This document shows positions 1 to 6,808 of a stretch of DNA of 9,405 nt, piece by piece. This stretch comes from DATIJJ01 sp964612855 (lineage in GTDB: Bacteria; Pseudomonadota; Gammaproteobacteria; DSM-16500): assembly GCA_964612855.1 (NCBI GenBank), contig CAZTDR010000084.1:1-9405 (forward strand), read 5' to 3'. Every line of letters begins with the position of its first letter. The first letter of the stretch is position 1. The notes under the pieces were generated by a model. That model was not told the DNA's origin, did no database searches, and worked only from the letters and a program-made list of their open reading frames with translations. The translations under genes were made by a program, and so were the position numbers.

Positions 1-133
1 GGTAATACGCAAATTTGGCGAGCACTAGATTATTCTGTTTGCAATATTCTGTTTGAGATAATCCGCTTTGTTCTTGTTTATCTACTATTGCTTGCCATTG
101 TTCGCGACGGGATAGTTGTTCTGTTTTGTTCAT
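1..133 (-). CDS. tnpA: IS66-family accessory protein TnpA, N-terminal part
   Basis: The visible 44 residues contain REQWQAIVDKQE, then SGLSQTEYC, the opening helices of the small helix-turn-helix protein encoded first in IS66 elements (TnpA, usually about 100 residues). This protein acts with TnpB and the TnpC transposase in moving the element. The start ATG at 133 is preceded by AAAGGAG at a good ribosome-binding distance. The gene lies about 80 bp inside the inverted-repeat tip at 214, the usual IS66 layout. The gene leaves the window at base 1, so its 3' part and the downstream tnpB and tnpC are not seen. The start is intact and shows no sign of decay. Confidence 0.8.
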   Translation of the reverse strand, partial: MNKTEQLSRREQWQAIVDKQEQSGLSQTEYCKQNNLVLAKFAYY

Positions 134-214
134 GCTGCGCTCCTTTTGTTTGTGGAGGCGCGAGCATGCGGGAAATTTAAGAATTTAAAAAGATGGGGTT
201 GGCTGGACGCTTAC
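1..214 (-). mobile_element. IS66-family insertion sequence, left end (partial)
   Basis: Read on the minus strand the element begins GTAAGCGTCCAGCC at position 214, which is the tip expected of IS66-family terminal inverted repeats. An untranslated leader and the start of the first IS66 gene follow. The remainder of the element lies outside the window to the left. IS66 elements usually duplicate 8 bp of target, so GATCAAGT (215-222) would be the expected copy on this side; the other copy cannot be seen. The assignment rests on the tip sequence together with the adjoining gene. Confidence 0.8.
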
Positions 215-286
215 GATCAAGTGATAACAAAGCCTATTTTAGATAATGGTACGTGGGAAACTTTGCTCAAACAAACCATGCGATGA
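215..286 (+). pseudogene. 3' stub of an unknown gene cut by IS66
   Basis: From the IS66 tip the plus strand reads open for 23 codons and ends with LLKQTMR and TGA at 284-286. This could be the last part of a gene interrupted by the IS66 insertion. Because a repeat array resembling an IS21 end follows within 30 bp, it might be the end of that element's last gene, but I do not recognise the peptide as IstB. A stretch this short could be open by chance. Confidence 0.25.
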
Positions 287-312
287 TGTTAATAAAAAAT
301 TTGATGCGCGAT

Positions 313-412
313 GGGGGGCCTTTAAGGTGTCAATTAGGGGGCCTTTATCCCGTCAATGGGGTGGGTTCTTAAAGGTGTCAATCTGAGAGGACATATCGGG
401 TGTCAATTGACA
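313..412. mobile_element. Probable terminal repeat array of an IS21-like element (remnant)
   Basis: Four imperfect copies of a unit resembling GGGGGCCTTTAAGGTGTCAAT occur head to tail. Their GTCAAT boxes start at 329, 352, 377 and 402, giving spacings of 23, 25 and 25 bp. The last box runs into TGTCAATTGACA (401-412), so the outer edge would begin TGT on the minus strand. Multiple transposase-binding repeats spaced roughly 20-25 bp apart next to a TGT/ACA tip are typical of IS21-family ends. No istA or istB is visible, so this is either the far end of an element broken by the neighbouring IS66 or a solo remnant. Family assignment is inference. Confidence 0.4.
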
Positions 413-869
413 ATCACATGTCTAATGGTGATTTATAGGAAAAAATAAATGCCTTGGCATATTAAAAGCGATGCTTGCGCAAGCTTCCTCTCTAAAGAGG
501 CATTCCAAAACTAGAATTCTCTAGCATTGGGTCTGCCTCTATTATTCTAAATTAAACTATTACATATCCTTATGTATGTTTTTCGAAAAAATTGGAAACT
601 AACTGAGGCACTGTTTTCAATGCAATATCTCGCCCTGAGTATTGACTTAGGTCTTGCTATTGCAAGGAGCATTAATATCTTTTATGTACAATCGAACATT
701 TGCATCTTCATCCGTGATTTTTTAAGTCAAAACGTGTCGCCATTTTTCTAAAAAGTAAATTTGACATGACTCAAGTCAATATTTGACCCCTTTTTAAAAT
801 GCACATAAATTGATCTCTCACTTTTAATTGTTAGTATGCTATTGAACCTTGAAAGCTAAGATATTATTT
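413..869. other. Non-coding stretch with clustered dyads and a REP-like motif
   Basis: I see no convincing coding frame here. Between 449 and 590 lie five short dyads: ATGCC/GGCAT (449-460), GCTTGCGCAAGC (473-484), CCTCT/AGAGG (487-500), TACATA/TATGTA (561-576) and TTTTTCGAAAAA (579-590). At 767-787 nested dyads TGACT/AGTCA and GTCAA/TTGAC occur, and read on the minus strand they follow AAAAAGGGGTCAA, reminiscent of REP sequences linked to Y1-type transposases. No strong terminator is seen just after the stop codon at 870. The stretch 600-760 holds nothing I can name. Confidence 0.4.
761..795 (-). repeat. REP-like palindromic motif
   Basis: The minus strand reads AAAAAGGGGTCAAATATTGA followed by a TGACT/AGTCA dyad and TGTCAA. 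Overlapping dyads (TGACT CA AGTCA at 767-778 and GTCAA TAT TTGAC at 775-787) and the GGGGTCA start resemble REP elements mobilised by Y1-type (RAYT) transposases. No such transposase is in the window and only this one copy is evident, so the call is tentative. Confidence 0.3.
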
Positions 870-3077
870 TTAACAAGAATTGCGCCTTTGTTTTTTTGAA
901 TTAGTTTCCACCTCACCTGATCGAGTGTATTTGGCCTTTTTTCTCCTCTCATCAATATTATTTATTTGATAATCTGTAGTAAAAGCTGTCCAGGATTCTA
1001 ATTTTAAAGGCTTCCCTTCAAATTCATCTCGCTTGGATTTAGACCAAAATGAATGCCAATTATTTTTACCATGAATTAATAAATTTGCCCCGTAATTGCT
1101 GATATTTCTTTTTTGTCTATACTTCACATTATCCTCTTTTTCTTCAGCAATAATACTTAAATCTCGCTTTTCCCCTTCCTTGGATACCAATACTAAGGTA
1201 CTCTTTTTTTTATCATCATTGCTATGAGGATAATCATATTGCAGATCTGAGCTATATCGAATTATAATTGGGAGCTGATTTGGAAATTTTTTTCGAGTCT
1301 TTAACTTTTGTTGAGGAAATATTTTCAACAACTTTTGACGGAATGCATCTTGAAAATCTAAACCTTTTTTCGAACAAGATAAACACATATCGTATGTACC
1401 ATGTAAATCTAAAATAATGCCGTAAACTTTGTGATCTTCTGCACTGAGGCCAAATTTACTTTTAAAGCGATTCAATAAGTAAATAATATTTTCATCTTTA
1501 AGAAGATATTCATATAATGCTTCTTCTGCATGCCCACCACATTCATTCACACGACCGCTGATTGTATATTCTGGATTTTCTATAGCAATTGATTCAAAGA
1601 CTCTTTTATGTCGTGAAATATCACTATGTGGAATATCACTTATTATCATTCCAAAATTTGCAACAACATATGTGCACTTAGGCCATTGCCGCTCTATATC
1701 GTGAAGATTAGTTTTACCAGAAAAAACTAAACGCTCCGCTAAAGACTGACGCCCATGAAGATCAAGCTTAGAATCTGCCTGATAACCACTATCAATTTGA
1801 CACTCTTTTTCCGGAGATTTTGCACTTAGACATAGAACAAAGTCTTTAGAAACAAATTCACGATGCGCCACCAAGCTAATTAATTGCTCAAGCCTGAGCT
1901 CTAATTTTTTAATATAAAAATCATCCTTATCGTTCTGACTCTTACAAAACTCTATATAATTTCTTAGATCGTCCAAGTGACAAAAAGGATTAATATTAAA
2001 TTCACGCTTACTTTCTAGAAAATGCCGTAAAATTAAAAAAGGTACATCACTAGCACCCCATATTTCAGGCTCATCTATTGTCGACTTGAGAAGCTTACTC
2101 AATTCTTCTTCAGCAGTTAAATGAAGCCCCCATTCATCGTCAATTCCGGCATATCTCATCAAAACATCAATTGAAAAGTGAAGATATTTTATAAAATAAG
2201 GATCTTCAATATAATCATGCTCGCCTGATTCAAAAGTATTAGCTGCAATGCCAAATACTTTCATTAGCATATACAATTGATAATAATTCTGTCCTGTATC
2301 CGCCTGAGAAACCATCATACGCAGATATTCTTTTCTTTGCTCTAAAGATACCATGGTGTTTGCACCAGCATTTCTAAACAAATTCGTTAAAGAATGTAGC
2401 GCCTTATAGTGACCATGATATATCCCTATTTCACCCTCACTAGCGGCTAATCCTAACAAAGTCCTGCAAGCAGCATAGAAATATTCTGAATAGATCGCAA
2501 TTCCTTCTATTGCTTGCAGTATCAAATTATAATTTTCATTACTGTATACACTATTTGTTAATACAAATTGTTGAGATAACGTTTCTGCTAAACGTCTGAA
2601 AGCTAAATTTGGTTGAAAAACAGAGACAGCATGAACAGTCGTGGCAACAGAAGACGAAAATAAAGAATCGCTTTTACTTTCCAATTGGGCATCGATCCAT
2701 TCTTTAATGTGTAATTGGATACGCAATGATACATTTTTTTGGTTAAAATCATTCGCTTTTGTTATCTGCTGTAAAAGAAAATTATGAGTGAAGGGGTTAC
2801 TTTCTATATAGAATGGATGGTGTCTTGGAAACGCGGAAAGCGCTTTATAATCAAAATTAAGAAATTTATTAATAGCATTAATATCAGCGGCTGCGCATCT
2901 ATCTTTAAAAATCTTAATAAGCTCATCGACGCCTATGCAATAGCATTCACCATCATATGATTTAGATATTTTTAATTGTTTCGCACTTAACCCAAATAAG
3001 TTATTCGAAGCAGCCTGTTCGTCGCTTATATATAACTGCTTAAGTAAAGGATGAGCTTTAATAGTATTAATTAGCAT
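870..3077 (-). CDS. Large protein with cytidine-deaminase-fold domain and NLS-like tail
   Basis: The product is 735 residues from the chosen start. Counted from an alternative ATG at 3104 (744 residues), the signature is H525-A-E527 in GGHAEEALYEYL, then C574 and C577 in YDMCLSCSKKG, preceded by a strand VYGIILDLHGT. This is the zinc-binding and catalytic pattern of the deaminase fold (His and two Cys bind zinc, Glu is the proton shuttle). A later strand, LPIIIRYSSD (611-620), fits the end of that fold. Residues 1-480 are mostly helical and unrecognised. The end is very basic, with RRKKAK (720-725) and KKQRR (737-741) spaced like a bipartite nuclear signal. No signal peptide or membrane segment is seen. 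The ATG at 3077 is preferred because AAGGGA lies upstream of it, whereas the ATG at 3104 has no ribosome site. The gene follows the transporter by 51 nt and closes the cluster. Substrate (nucleic acid, free nucleotide or other) is unknown; effector, toxin and defence roles are all possible. The fold assignment is fairly firm, the role is not. Confidence 0.7.
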   Translation of the reverse strand: MLINTIKAHPLLKQLYISDEQAASNNLFGLSAKQLKISKSYDGECYCIGVDELIKIFKDRCAAADINAINKFLNFDYKALSAFPRHHPFYIESNPFTHNFLLQQITKANDFNQKNVSLRIQLHIKEWIDAQLESKSDSLFSSSVATTVHAVSVFQPNLAFRRLAETLSQQFVLTNSVYSNENYNLILQAIEGIAIYSEYFYAACRTLLGLAASEGEIGIYHGHYKALHSLTNLFRNAGANTMVSLEQRKEYLRMMVSQADTGQNYYQLYMLMKVFGIAANTFESGEHDYIEDPYFIKYLHFSIDVLMRYAGIDDEWGLHLTAEEELSKLLKSTIDEPEIWGASDVPFLILRHFLESKREFNINPFCHLDDLRNYIEFCKSQNDKDDFYIKKLELRLEQLISLVAHREFVSKDFVLCLSAKSPEKECQIDSGYQADSKLDLHGRQSLAERLVFSGKTNLHDIERQWPKCTYVVANFGMIISDIPHSDISRHKRVFESIAIENPEYTISGRVNECGGHAEEALYEYLLKDENIIYLLNRFKSKFGLSAEDHKVYGIILDLHGTYDMCLSCSKKGLDFQDAFRQKLLKIFPQQKLKTRKKFPNQLPIIIRYSSDLQYDYPHSNDDKKKSTLVLVSKEGEKRDLSIIAEEKEDNVKYRQKRNISNYGANLLIHGKNNWHSFWSKSKRDEFEGKPLKLESWTAFTTDYQINNIDERRKKAKYTRSGEVETNSKKQRRNSC

Positions 3078-3128
3078 ACAAAAATCCCTTCTGAAAAATA
3101 GCATTAAATTAAATAGCTAAGCTAATCT

Positions 3129-4418
3129 TTAATGCACGAAAGTGATGGAATAACTGTCTTTTCTTGAATAAAACAAATAAATACATCCTACCATCGCCGA
3201 AAAAACCACCATCCATGCCGGAGAAGCATGCATATGACTAGAAATATAAAACAAAATTAATGGCGTTAAGCCAGCCGCAAAGCTGGCGGTGGTTTGGTAT
3301 AGCAAGGCAAATGCAGTACAGCGCACATTTGTAGGAAAAATTTCAGCAATAAAAGTGGGTGCAAGACTAAAAAAACAAGCTGAAGGAATAGAAGCCAATA
3401 ATTGAAACATTAATATTTGATTATAATTACCATAAGTTATATAGTTAAAATAAGGAAACGCTATTATAGCAAAACTTAAAGCAGCCATCAGCATTAAAGA
3501 TAATCTATTAACACGCTCTGATAGAATGCCAAAAAGAGGAATTAACATTACAAGCAGCATGAGAGAAAAAGTATTAATCCTAAAAGCCTCTTGTTGAGTT
3601 AAGTTGTTAATAGTTGTCATATGGATAGGGGCATAAATAAAAAAAGTAAAAGTAACGCAAACGCCTAACCAAGTTAAGAGACAAACTCCGAGTGATTGAA
3701 TAGGATTTTGTCGAATAAAATTTACAGAAGATTTAATAAGAAAAAATTTATCTATTTTTTTACCCGTTGCTGACTTTAAGATAAAATCCATGCTTTCAGG
3801 TATGGAAGACCTTACCCATAAACCAAACCCCACACCGATGAATGAAAAAATAAATGCTAGTCGCCAAATCCATGCAGGTGCAGCATGATGAGATATAAGA
3901 TTCGTTAGGAAAAAACAGACTAAGGAAGCAAGTAGTGCTCCACTGTTTACGCCAACAGCAGCCCATGAACCATAAAAATTGCGTTTTTGTTCATTTGTGC
4001 TTTCAATCAAATAAACGAGCGAACTAATATATTCGCCACCAGCCATAAGGCTTTGTAATATTCGTATCGAAAAAAACAATAATACTGAAACAACGCCAAT
4101 GGTTTGATAGGAAGGAATAAACCCAATGGCTGCCGTACTAACACCTAAGAAAAATACAGTCCATATTAGTATGCGCTTTCTACCCGTATAATCAGCAATC
4201 ATGCCCAAAATTACACTGCCAAATGGCCTGGAAAGATAGCTAATAAAAAACACGATAAAAACATTAAATAAATTTGTTATTTTATTTTCTACGGGAAAAA
4301 ATGTTGACGCCAGCACCTGAGACATAAAAAGGCAAATCGTTACGTCATAGACTTCAAGCAAGTTCCCTATTATTCCACTCGCAAATACGCGCTTTTCTGT
4401 ACTGGATGATAAATGCAT
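3129..4418 (-). CDS. MFS transporter, metabolite:H+ symporter (MHS) type
   Basis: A 429-residue inner-membrane carrier with about 12 hydrophobic segments, the normal length for the family. Family marks in order are GNLLEVYD (18-25, the GNxxExYD opening of MHS members such as ProP), RPFG (64-67), GMIADYTGRKR (72-82, the loop 2-3 MFS motif), AGGEY (126-130), WRLAF (185-189) and RSSIPES (203-209). MHS carriers usually move carboxylates, betaines or amino-acid-like solutes with protons; the substrate here cannot be read from sequence. The start ATG overlaps the stop of the peptide deformylase gene by one base (TAATG), so translation is probably coupled, with GAAGAG as a modest ribosome site. It is the fourth gene of the cluster. 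The reading frame is intact. Confidence 0.85.
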   Translation of the reverse strand: MHLSSSTEKRVFASGIIGNLLEVYDVTICLFMSQVLASTFFPVENKITNLFNVFIVFFISYLSRPFGSVILGMIADYTGRKRILIWTVFFLGVSTAAIGFIPSYQTIGVVSVLLFFSIRILQSLMAGGEYISSLVYLIESTNEQKRNFYGSWAAVGVNSGALLASLVCFFLTNLISHHAAPAWIWRLAFIFSFIGVGFGLWVRSSIPESMDFILKSATGKKIDKFFLIKSSVNFIRQNPIQSLGVCLLTWLGVCVTFTFFIYAPIHMTTINNLTQQEAFRINTFSLMLLVMLIPLFGILSERVNRLSLMLMAALSFAIIAFPYFNYITYGNYNQILMFQLLASIPSACFFSLAPTFIAEIFPTNVRCTAFALLYQTTASFAAGLTPLILFYISSHMHASPAWMVVFSAMVGCIYLFYSRKDSYSITFVH

Positions 4419-4984
4419 TATTTTAACTCTTCATTAGCTGGCTGATCTCTCAATTTTAACTGTCCTGATGCAACTAACTCTTCATGAAATCCTAAGGATA
4501 TGTGATTTGTCACTTTGTCCAAAAAAATTATACCGTCAAGATGATCTATTTCATGCTGCACAACTCGCGCATGCAATCCTTCGACTTCGTTTTCTATTAA
4601 ATTACCGCTTATATCAAATCCACTATAATGAATGCGCTTAGGACGTGACACTTTCCCGCGTAAAGCCCCTACACTCATACAGCCTTCATAAGATTCTTCT
4701 AATTCGTCAGTTAAAATTTTAATAGTGGGGTTAATTATCACCGTATCGGGTATAGAATCTAATTGTGTATAAACAGGATGCTTCTCCATTCCAATCACAA
4801 TGATACGCTTATTAATTCCAATTTGTGGCGCAGCAAGCCCTACTCCACCTTCTTTTTTTAAGACAAAAAATAACTTTTCTACGATAGTTTGCAGTTCATT
4901 ACTATCAAATTCATCTTTGGTCACCGGTTCTGAAACCAATCGTAATGAGGGGTTACCTAATTTCACAATTTTATAATCGAACAT
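4418..4984 (-). CDS. def: Peptide deformylase
   Basis: The enzyme removes the N-formyl group from new proteins in the cytoplasm using a bound metal ion. All three family motifs are present: GVGLAAPQ (residues 47-54), EGCMSV (100-105, Cys102 metal ligand) and QHEIDHLDG (from 143, two His ligands and catalytic Glu145). At 188 residues the length is normal and the active site complete. I chose the ATG at 4984 because AAGGAT sits just before it; the upstream ATG at 5005 lies inside the preceding gene and has no ribosome site. The gene is embedded in a regulated cluster without fmt or other translation genes, so this is more likely an accessory copy than the housekeeping def. Extra deformylases are known as self-resistance to inhibitors such as actinonin; a role of that kind is inference here. 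Confidence 0.92.
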   Translation of the reverse strand: MFDYKIVKLGNPSLRLVSEPVTKDEFDSNELQTIVEKLFFVLKKEGGVGLAAPQIGINKRIIVIGMEKHPVYTQLDSIPDTVIINPTIKILTDELEESYEGCMSVGALRGKVSRPKRIHYSGFDISGNLIENEVEGLHARVVQHEIDHLDGIIFLDKVTNHISLGFHEELVASGQLKLRDQPANEELK

Positions 4985-4994
4985 TCCATTATCC

Positions 4995-5540
4995 TTATTT
5001 GTCATTAGACACTATTAATCTTAAAAAGTTTTTCTTTTTGCTAGCGTTGCCACGGTATTTGGCATAAACATCATGAACTAGCTCATACGCATAATCGCCA
5101 ATCGCAAGCAGCTCCTTTTTATGATCTTCATAATACTGTCGCAGATTTTTTTCCACGCTGCGGGTAGCGCAGGAATAAATAATATGTTCTTCATTTATTT
5201 TTCTTGCTAAACAAAACCCTAATGTAAAGCCATAGCTGGACTCTTTTTTTGCTTTAATCACTTCGCGATGAGCATTTGAATAAGCTTGCTCCCACCAAAA
5301 AAATGAACCATCCAAATGATTTTTTGGCTTAAAACTTTCATCAAATTGCCACAACTCTTTTTCAAGTAAATTGAACTCAACCGCTGGTGTCGAAGAAAAC
5401 ACTATTATTTCATCATGCGTGTTCAAAATAATAATCGCTATATGCTCAAGTTTGAATAACCCACGCACGTTACTTAACTTCAAGGTAATTTCACTTTGAT
5501 GTTTAAATAGTGCTTCAAGAATATTTGGGTGCAAATTCAT
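4995..5540 (-). CDS. LuxR-type autoinducer-binding-like sensor domain protein, no HTH
   Basis: A 181-residue soluble protein. Its order of elements resembles the N-terminal sensor domain of LuxR-family regulators: a helix, then strands LEHIAIIIL (31-39) and DEIIVFSS (43-50), an aromatic segment SFFWWEQAY (79-87), a strand YGFTLGFCLA (103-112), a strand HIIYSCATR (119-127), and a closing helix that carries on to about 162. The usual C-terminal GerE helix-turn-helix is absent; instead the protein ends KKKNFLRLIVSND, a basic tail. It starts one base after the stop of the XRE regulator gene with no clear ribosome site of its own, so it is probably translated by coupling. I infer that it senses a small molecule and works with the adjacent regulator. 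The similarity is by eye and needs a profile search; an unrelated PAS- or GAF-like fold is possible. Confidence 0.5.
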   Translation of the reverse strand: MNLHPNILEALFKHQSEITLKLSNVRGLFKLEHIAIIILNTHDEIIVFSSTPAVEFNLLEKELWQFDESFKPKNHLDGSFFWWEQAYSNAHREVIKAKKESSYGFTLGFCLARKINEEHIIYSCATRSVEKNLRQYYEDHKKELLAIGDYAYELVHDVYAKYRGNASKKKNFLRLIVSNDK

Positions 5541-5541
5541 T

Positions 5542-6057
5542 TTAAGCTGACACTTTTGCCGATCGATGAGACTGCTGCAATCCCTTATTTGAAAATATTT
5601 TTGCAGAATGCAGGATCATATCGATAATATTGCAGGCGCTCTGAATATCCGTATCGATCATTGAAATGTTGTAGATACTTTCGACGAGAAAATTAGCCAA
5701 ATCAGTCGTGTTGTCTACCTGTTTAAACAGGTCAGCGCATTCTATTAAGATATACTGCAATAGTTCTCTTCGAATGGTAATGTCATTTTCTTTTTTGGTT
5801 GCGGGTTCAGGCTCTTGCCCAAACAAAAGATAGCTAGGTGAAGCTTCAAGCCAGGCTGCGATTTGAAATACAACGTGAAATTCGGGTACGGCTTGACCCA
5901 ATGTATAACGCCGCGCCATTTGATAAGAAGAACCGGCAGCTTCTGCGAGTTTAGCTATATCAATTCTGTCTTTTGATCTGCCAGAGGTATACCCTCTTTC
6001 TCGCATCGTCTGGATTAATCTTTTTGCAAAATGATCTGCGAATTCCTTTCGTTCCAT
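5542..6057 (-). CDS. XRE-family helix-turn-helix regulator
   Basis: A 171-residue protein with a helix-turn-helix at about 34-80: IAKLAEAAGSSYQMARRYTLG followed in sequence by a helix IAAWLEASPSYLLFG, the lambda-Cro/CI-type layout with a trailing WLxxSPxYLLFG segment common in phage-like repressors. Residues 90-150 form two hydrophobic helices likely used for dimerisation or contact with a partner. No peptidase (LexA-type) domain is present. It is the first gene of the cluster, and its stop lies one base before the next start. The start ATG at 6057 has only a weak GGAT ribosome site. It probably binds the inverted repeat at 6128-6157 between its own promoter and the divergent gene, giving autoregulation; that is inference from position. 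Confidence 0.8.
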   Translation of the reverse strand: MERKEFADHFAKRLIQTMRERGYTSGRSKDRIDIAKLAEAAGSSYQMARRYTLGQAVPEFHVVFQIAAWLEASPSYLLFGQEPEPATKKENDITIRRELLQYILIECADLFKQVDNTTDLANFLVESIYNISMIDTDIQSACNIIDMILHSAKIFSNKGLQQSHRSAKVSA

Positions 6058-6093
6058 AATCGTTTATCCATGAATATCTCTTCGGTTGCAAGA

Positions 6094-6122
6094 ATTGTAC
6101 AGAAGGCTTTTCTAATAAGCAA
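6094..6122 (-). promoter_or_regulatory. Candidate promoter of the five-gene cluster
   Basis: On the minus strand TTGCTT (6122-6117) and TACAAT (6099-6094) are separated by 17 bp, about 37 bp before the start of the XRE gene. The -10 box is one base from consensus, the -35 box is weak, fitting a promoter that needs activation. Confidence 0.4.
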
Positions 6123-6127
6123 ATTGA

Positions 6128-6157
6128 AACTTAAATGATATTATTTTATTTTAAGTT
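6128..6157. promoter_or_regulatory. Inverted repeat, probable operator in the divergent promoter region
   Basis: AACTTAAA (6128-6135) and TTTAAGTT (6150-6157) form a perfect 8-bp inverted repeat with 14 bp between. It lies just upstream of the -35 box of the leftward promoter and touches the -35 box of the rightward promoter, which suits a regulator acting on both. The XRE protein next door is the natural candidate to bind it. Confidence 0.4.
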
Positions 6158-6183
6158 GTAAATAATAAGTTTATAGGTATAAT
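6156..6183 (+). promoter_or_regulatory. Candidate promoter of the 111-residue gene
   Basis: TTGTAA (6156-6161) and a consensus TATAAT (6178-6183) are 16 bp apart. Transcription would begin near 6190, leaving a leader of about 80 nt before the gene at 6274. Confidence 0.5.
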
Positions 6184-6273
6184 TCTCCCCCATAGGCGGT
6201 ATAGCTATTTTTTAATACATCAAAACACAGCAAACATTCTCACATTTGTTAAATAAAAAACGGAGATTAAATC

Positions 6274-6609
6274 ATGGATAGAAGTGTTATTATTAAACAA
6301 TCGCAGCTTGAAAATCCTTTTACTGAAATATTTCAACTTTTGTCTAATCCTATTTTCATGCCTAATCAACACGCATCGCCAGCGAACAGCGATAACCTAG
6401 CAGCTATCCATCAACATGCAGAAAACGCCACCGACTTACTTTTATCTGGATTACAAGATTTGAGTTACTTAATGGGTACGGCAAAGCAACTTAACCAAGA
6501 CTCTTTTAACAATCTTTTTCATTTGGAATTCTTTATTGCAGCAATTTCGAATTTATTAATTGCACTTGGTACGCTTAGATCAAATGCAGACTACCTGTTA
6601 AAGCAGTGA
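6274..6609 (+). CDS. Hypothetical small helical protein
   Basis: I do not recognise this 111-residue protein. After an N-terminal segment rich in Asn, Pro and Ser it is predicted by eye to be two or three helices: a helix about 47-72 containing LLLSGLQDLSYLMGTAK, and a hydrophobic one about 81-108 containing LEFFIAAISNLLIALGTL. The second could pack in a bundle or sit in a membrane. There is no signal peptide and no cysteine. A GGAG ribosome site stands 9 bp before the ATG, a good promoter lies upstream, and a hairpin follows, so the gene is probably real. It is transcribed divergently from the XRE-led cluster and shares its promoter region, so the two may be co-regulated. The layout vaguely recalls small Pseudomonas proteins of unknown function, but not enough to name a family. 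Confidence 0.65.
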   Translation: MDRSVIIKQSQLENPFTEIFQLLSNPIFMPNQHASPANSDNLAAIHQHAENATDLLLSGLQDLSYLMGTAKQLNQDSFNNLFHLEFFIAAISNLLIALGTLRSNADYLLKQ

Positions 6610-6635
6610 GAAATAGTATTTAATAATTAAACTAA

Positions 6636-6664
6636 TAAATGCCCAAATTTTTTTAGGGCATTTA
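6636..6664 (+). terminator. Hairpin, probable intrinsic terminator
   Basis: TAAATGCCC (6636-6644) pairs perfectly with GGGCATTTA (6656-6664) across an 11-nt A/T-rich loop, 27 bp after the stop of the plus-strand gene. The tail after it is only moderately T-rich (TACTTAGTT), so termination may be partial. Confidence 0.5.
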
Positions 6665-6808
6665 TACTTAGTTAAAAAAGCATCTAATTTCTTGATGACA
6701 ACTTATTTTTAAATTGCAGGTGTCGTTATGTTAATGGATACGTTGTTACTACAAGTACACAAATAATCAATATCAATAGGGGCGTATTATTTTCACGTAA
6801 TAATTACA

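Noticed and set aside
3078..3104. Upstream ATG extending the deaminase gene by nine codons
   Set aside because: No ribosome site precedes it, while AAGGGA stands before the ATG at 3077.
3112..3128. Small dyad TAGC/GCTA between transporter and deaminase genes as a terminator
   Set aside because: The arms are only four base pairs, A/T-rich and lack a T tract on the transcribed side, so read-through into the deaminase gene is expected.
4985..5005. Upstream ATG extending the deformylase by seven codons
   Set aside because: It overlaps the preceding gene and lacks a ribosome site; the ATG at 4984 has AAGGAT at good spacing and matches the family's usual N-terminus.
6729..6767. A 12-codon plus-strand frame after the hairpin
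   Set aside because: Too short, no good ribosome site and no recognisable content.
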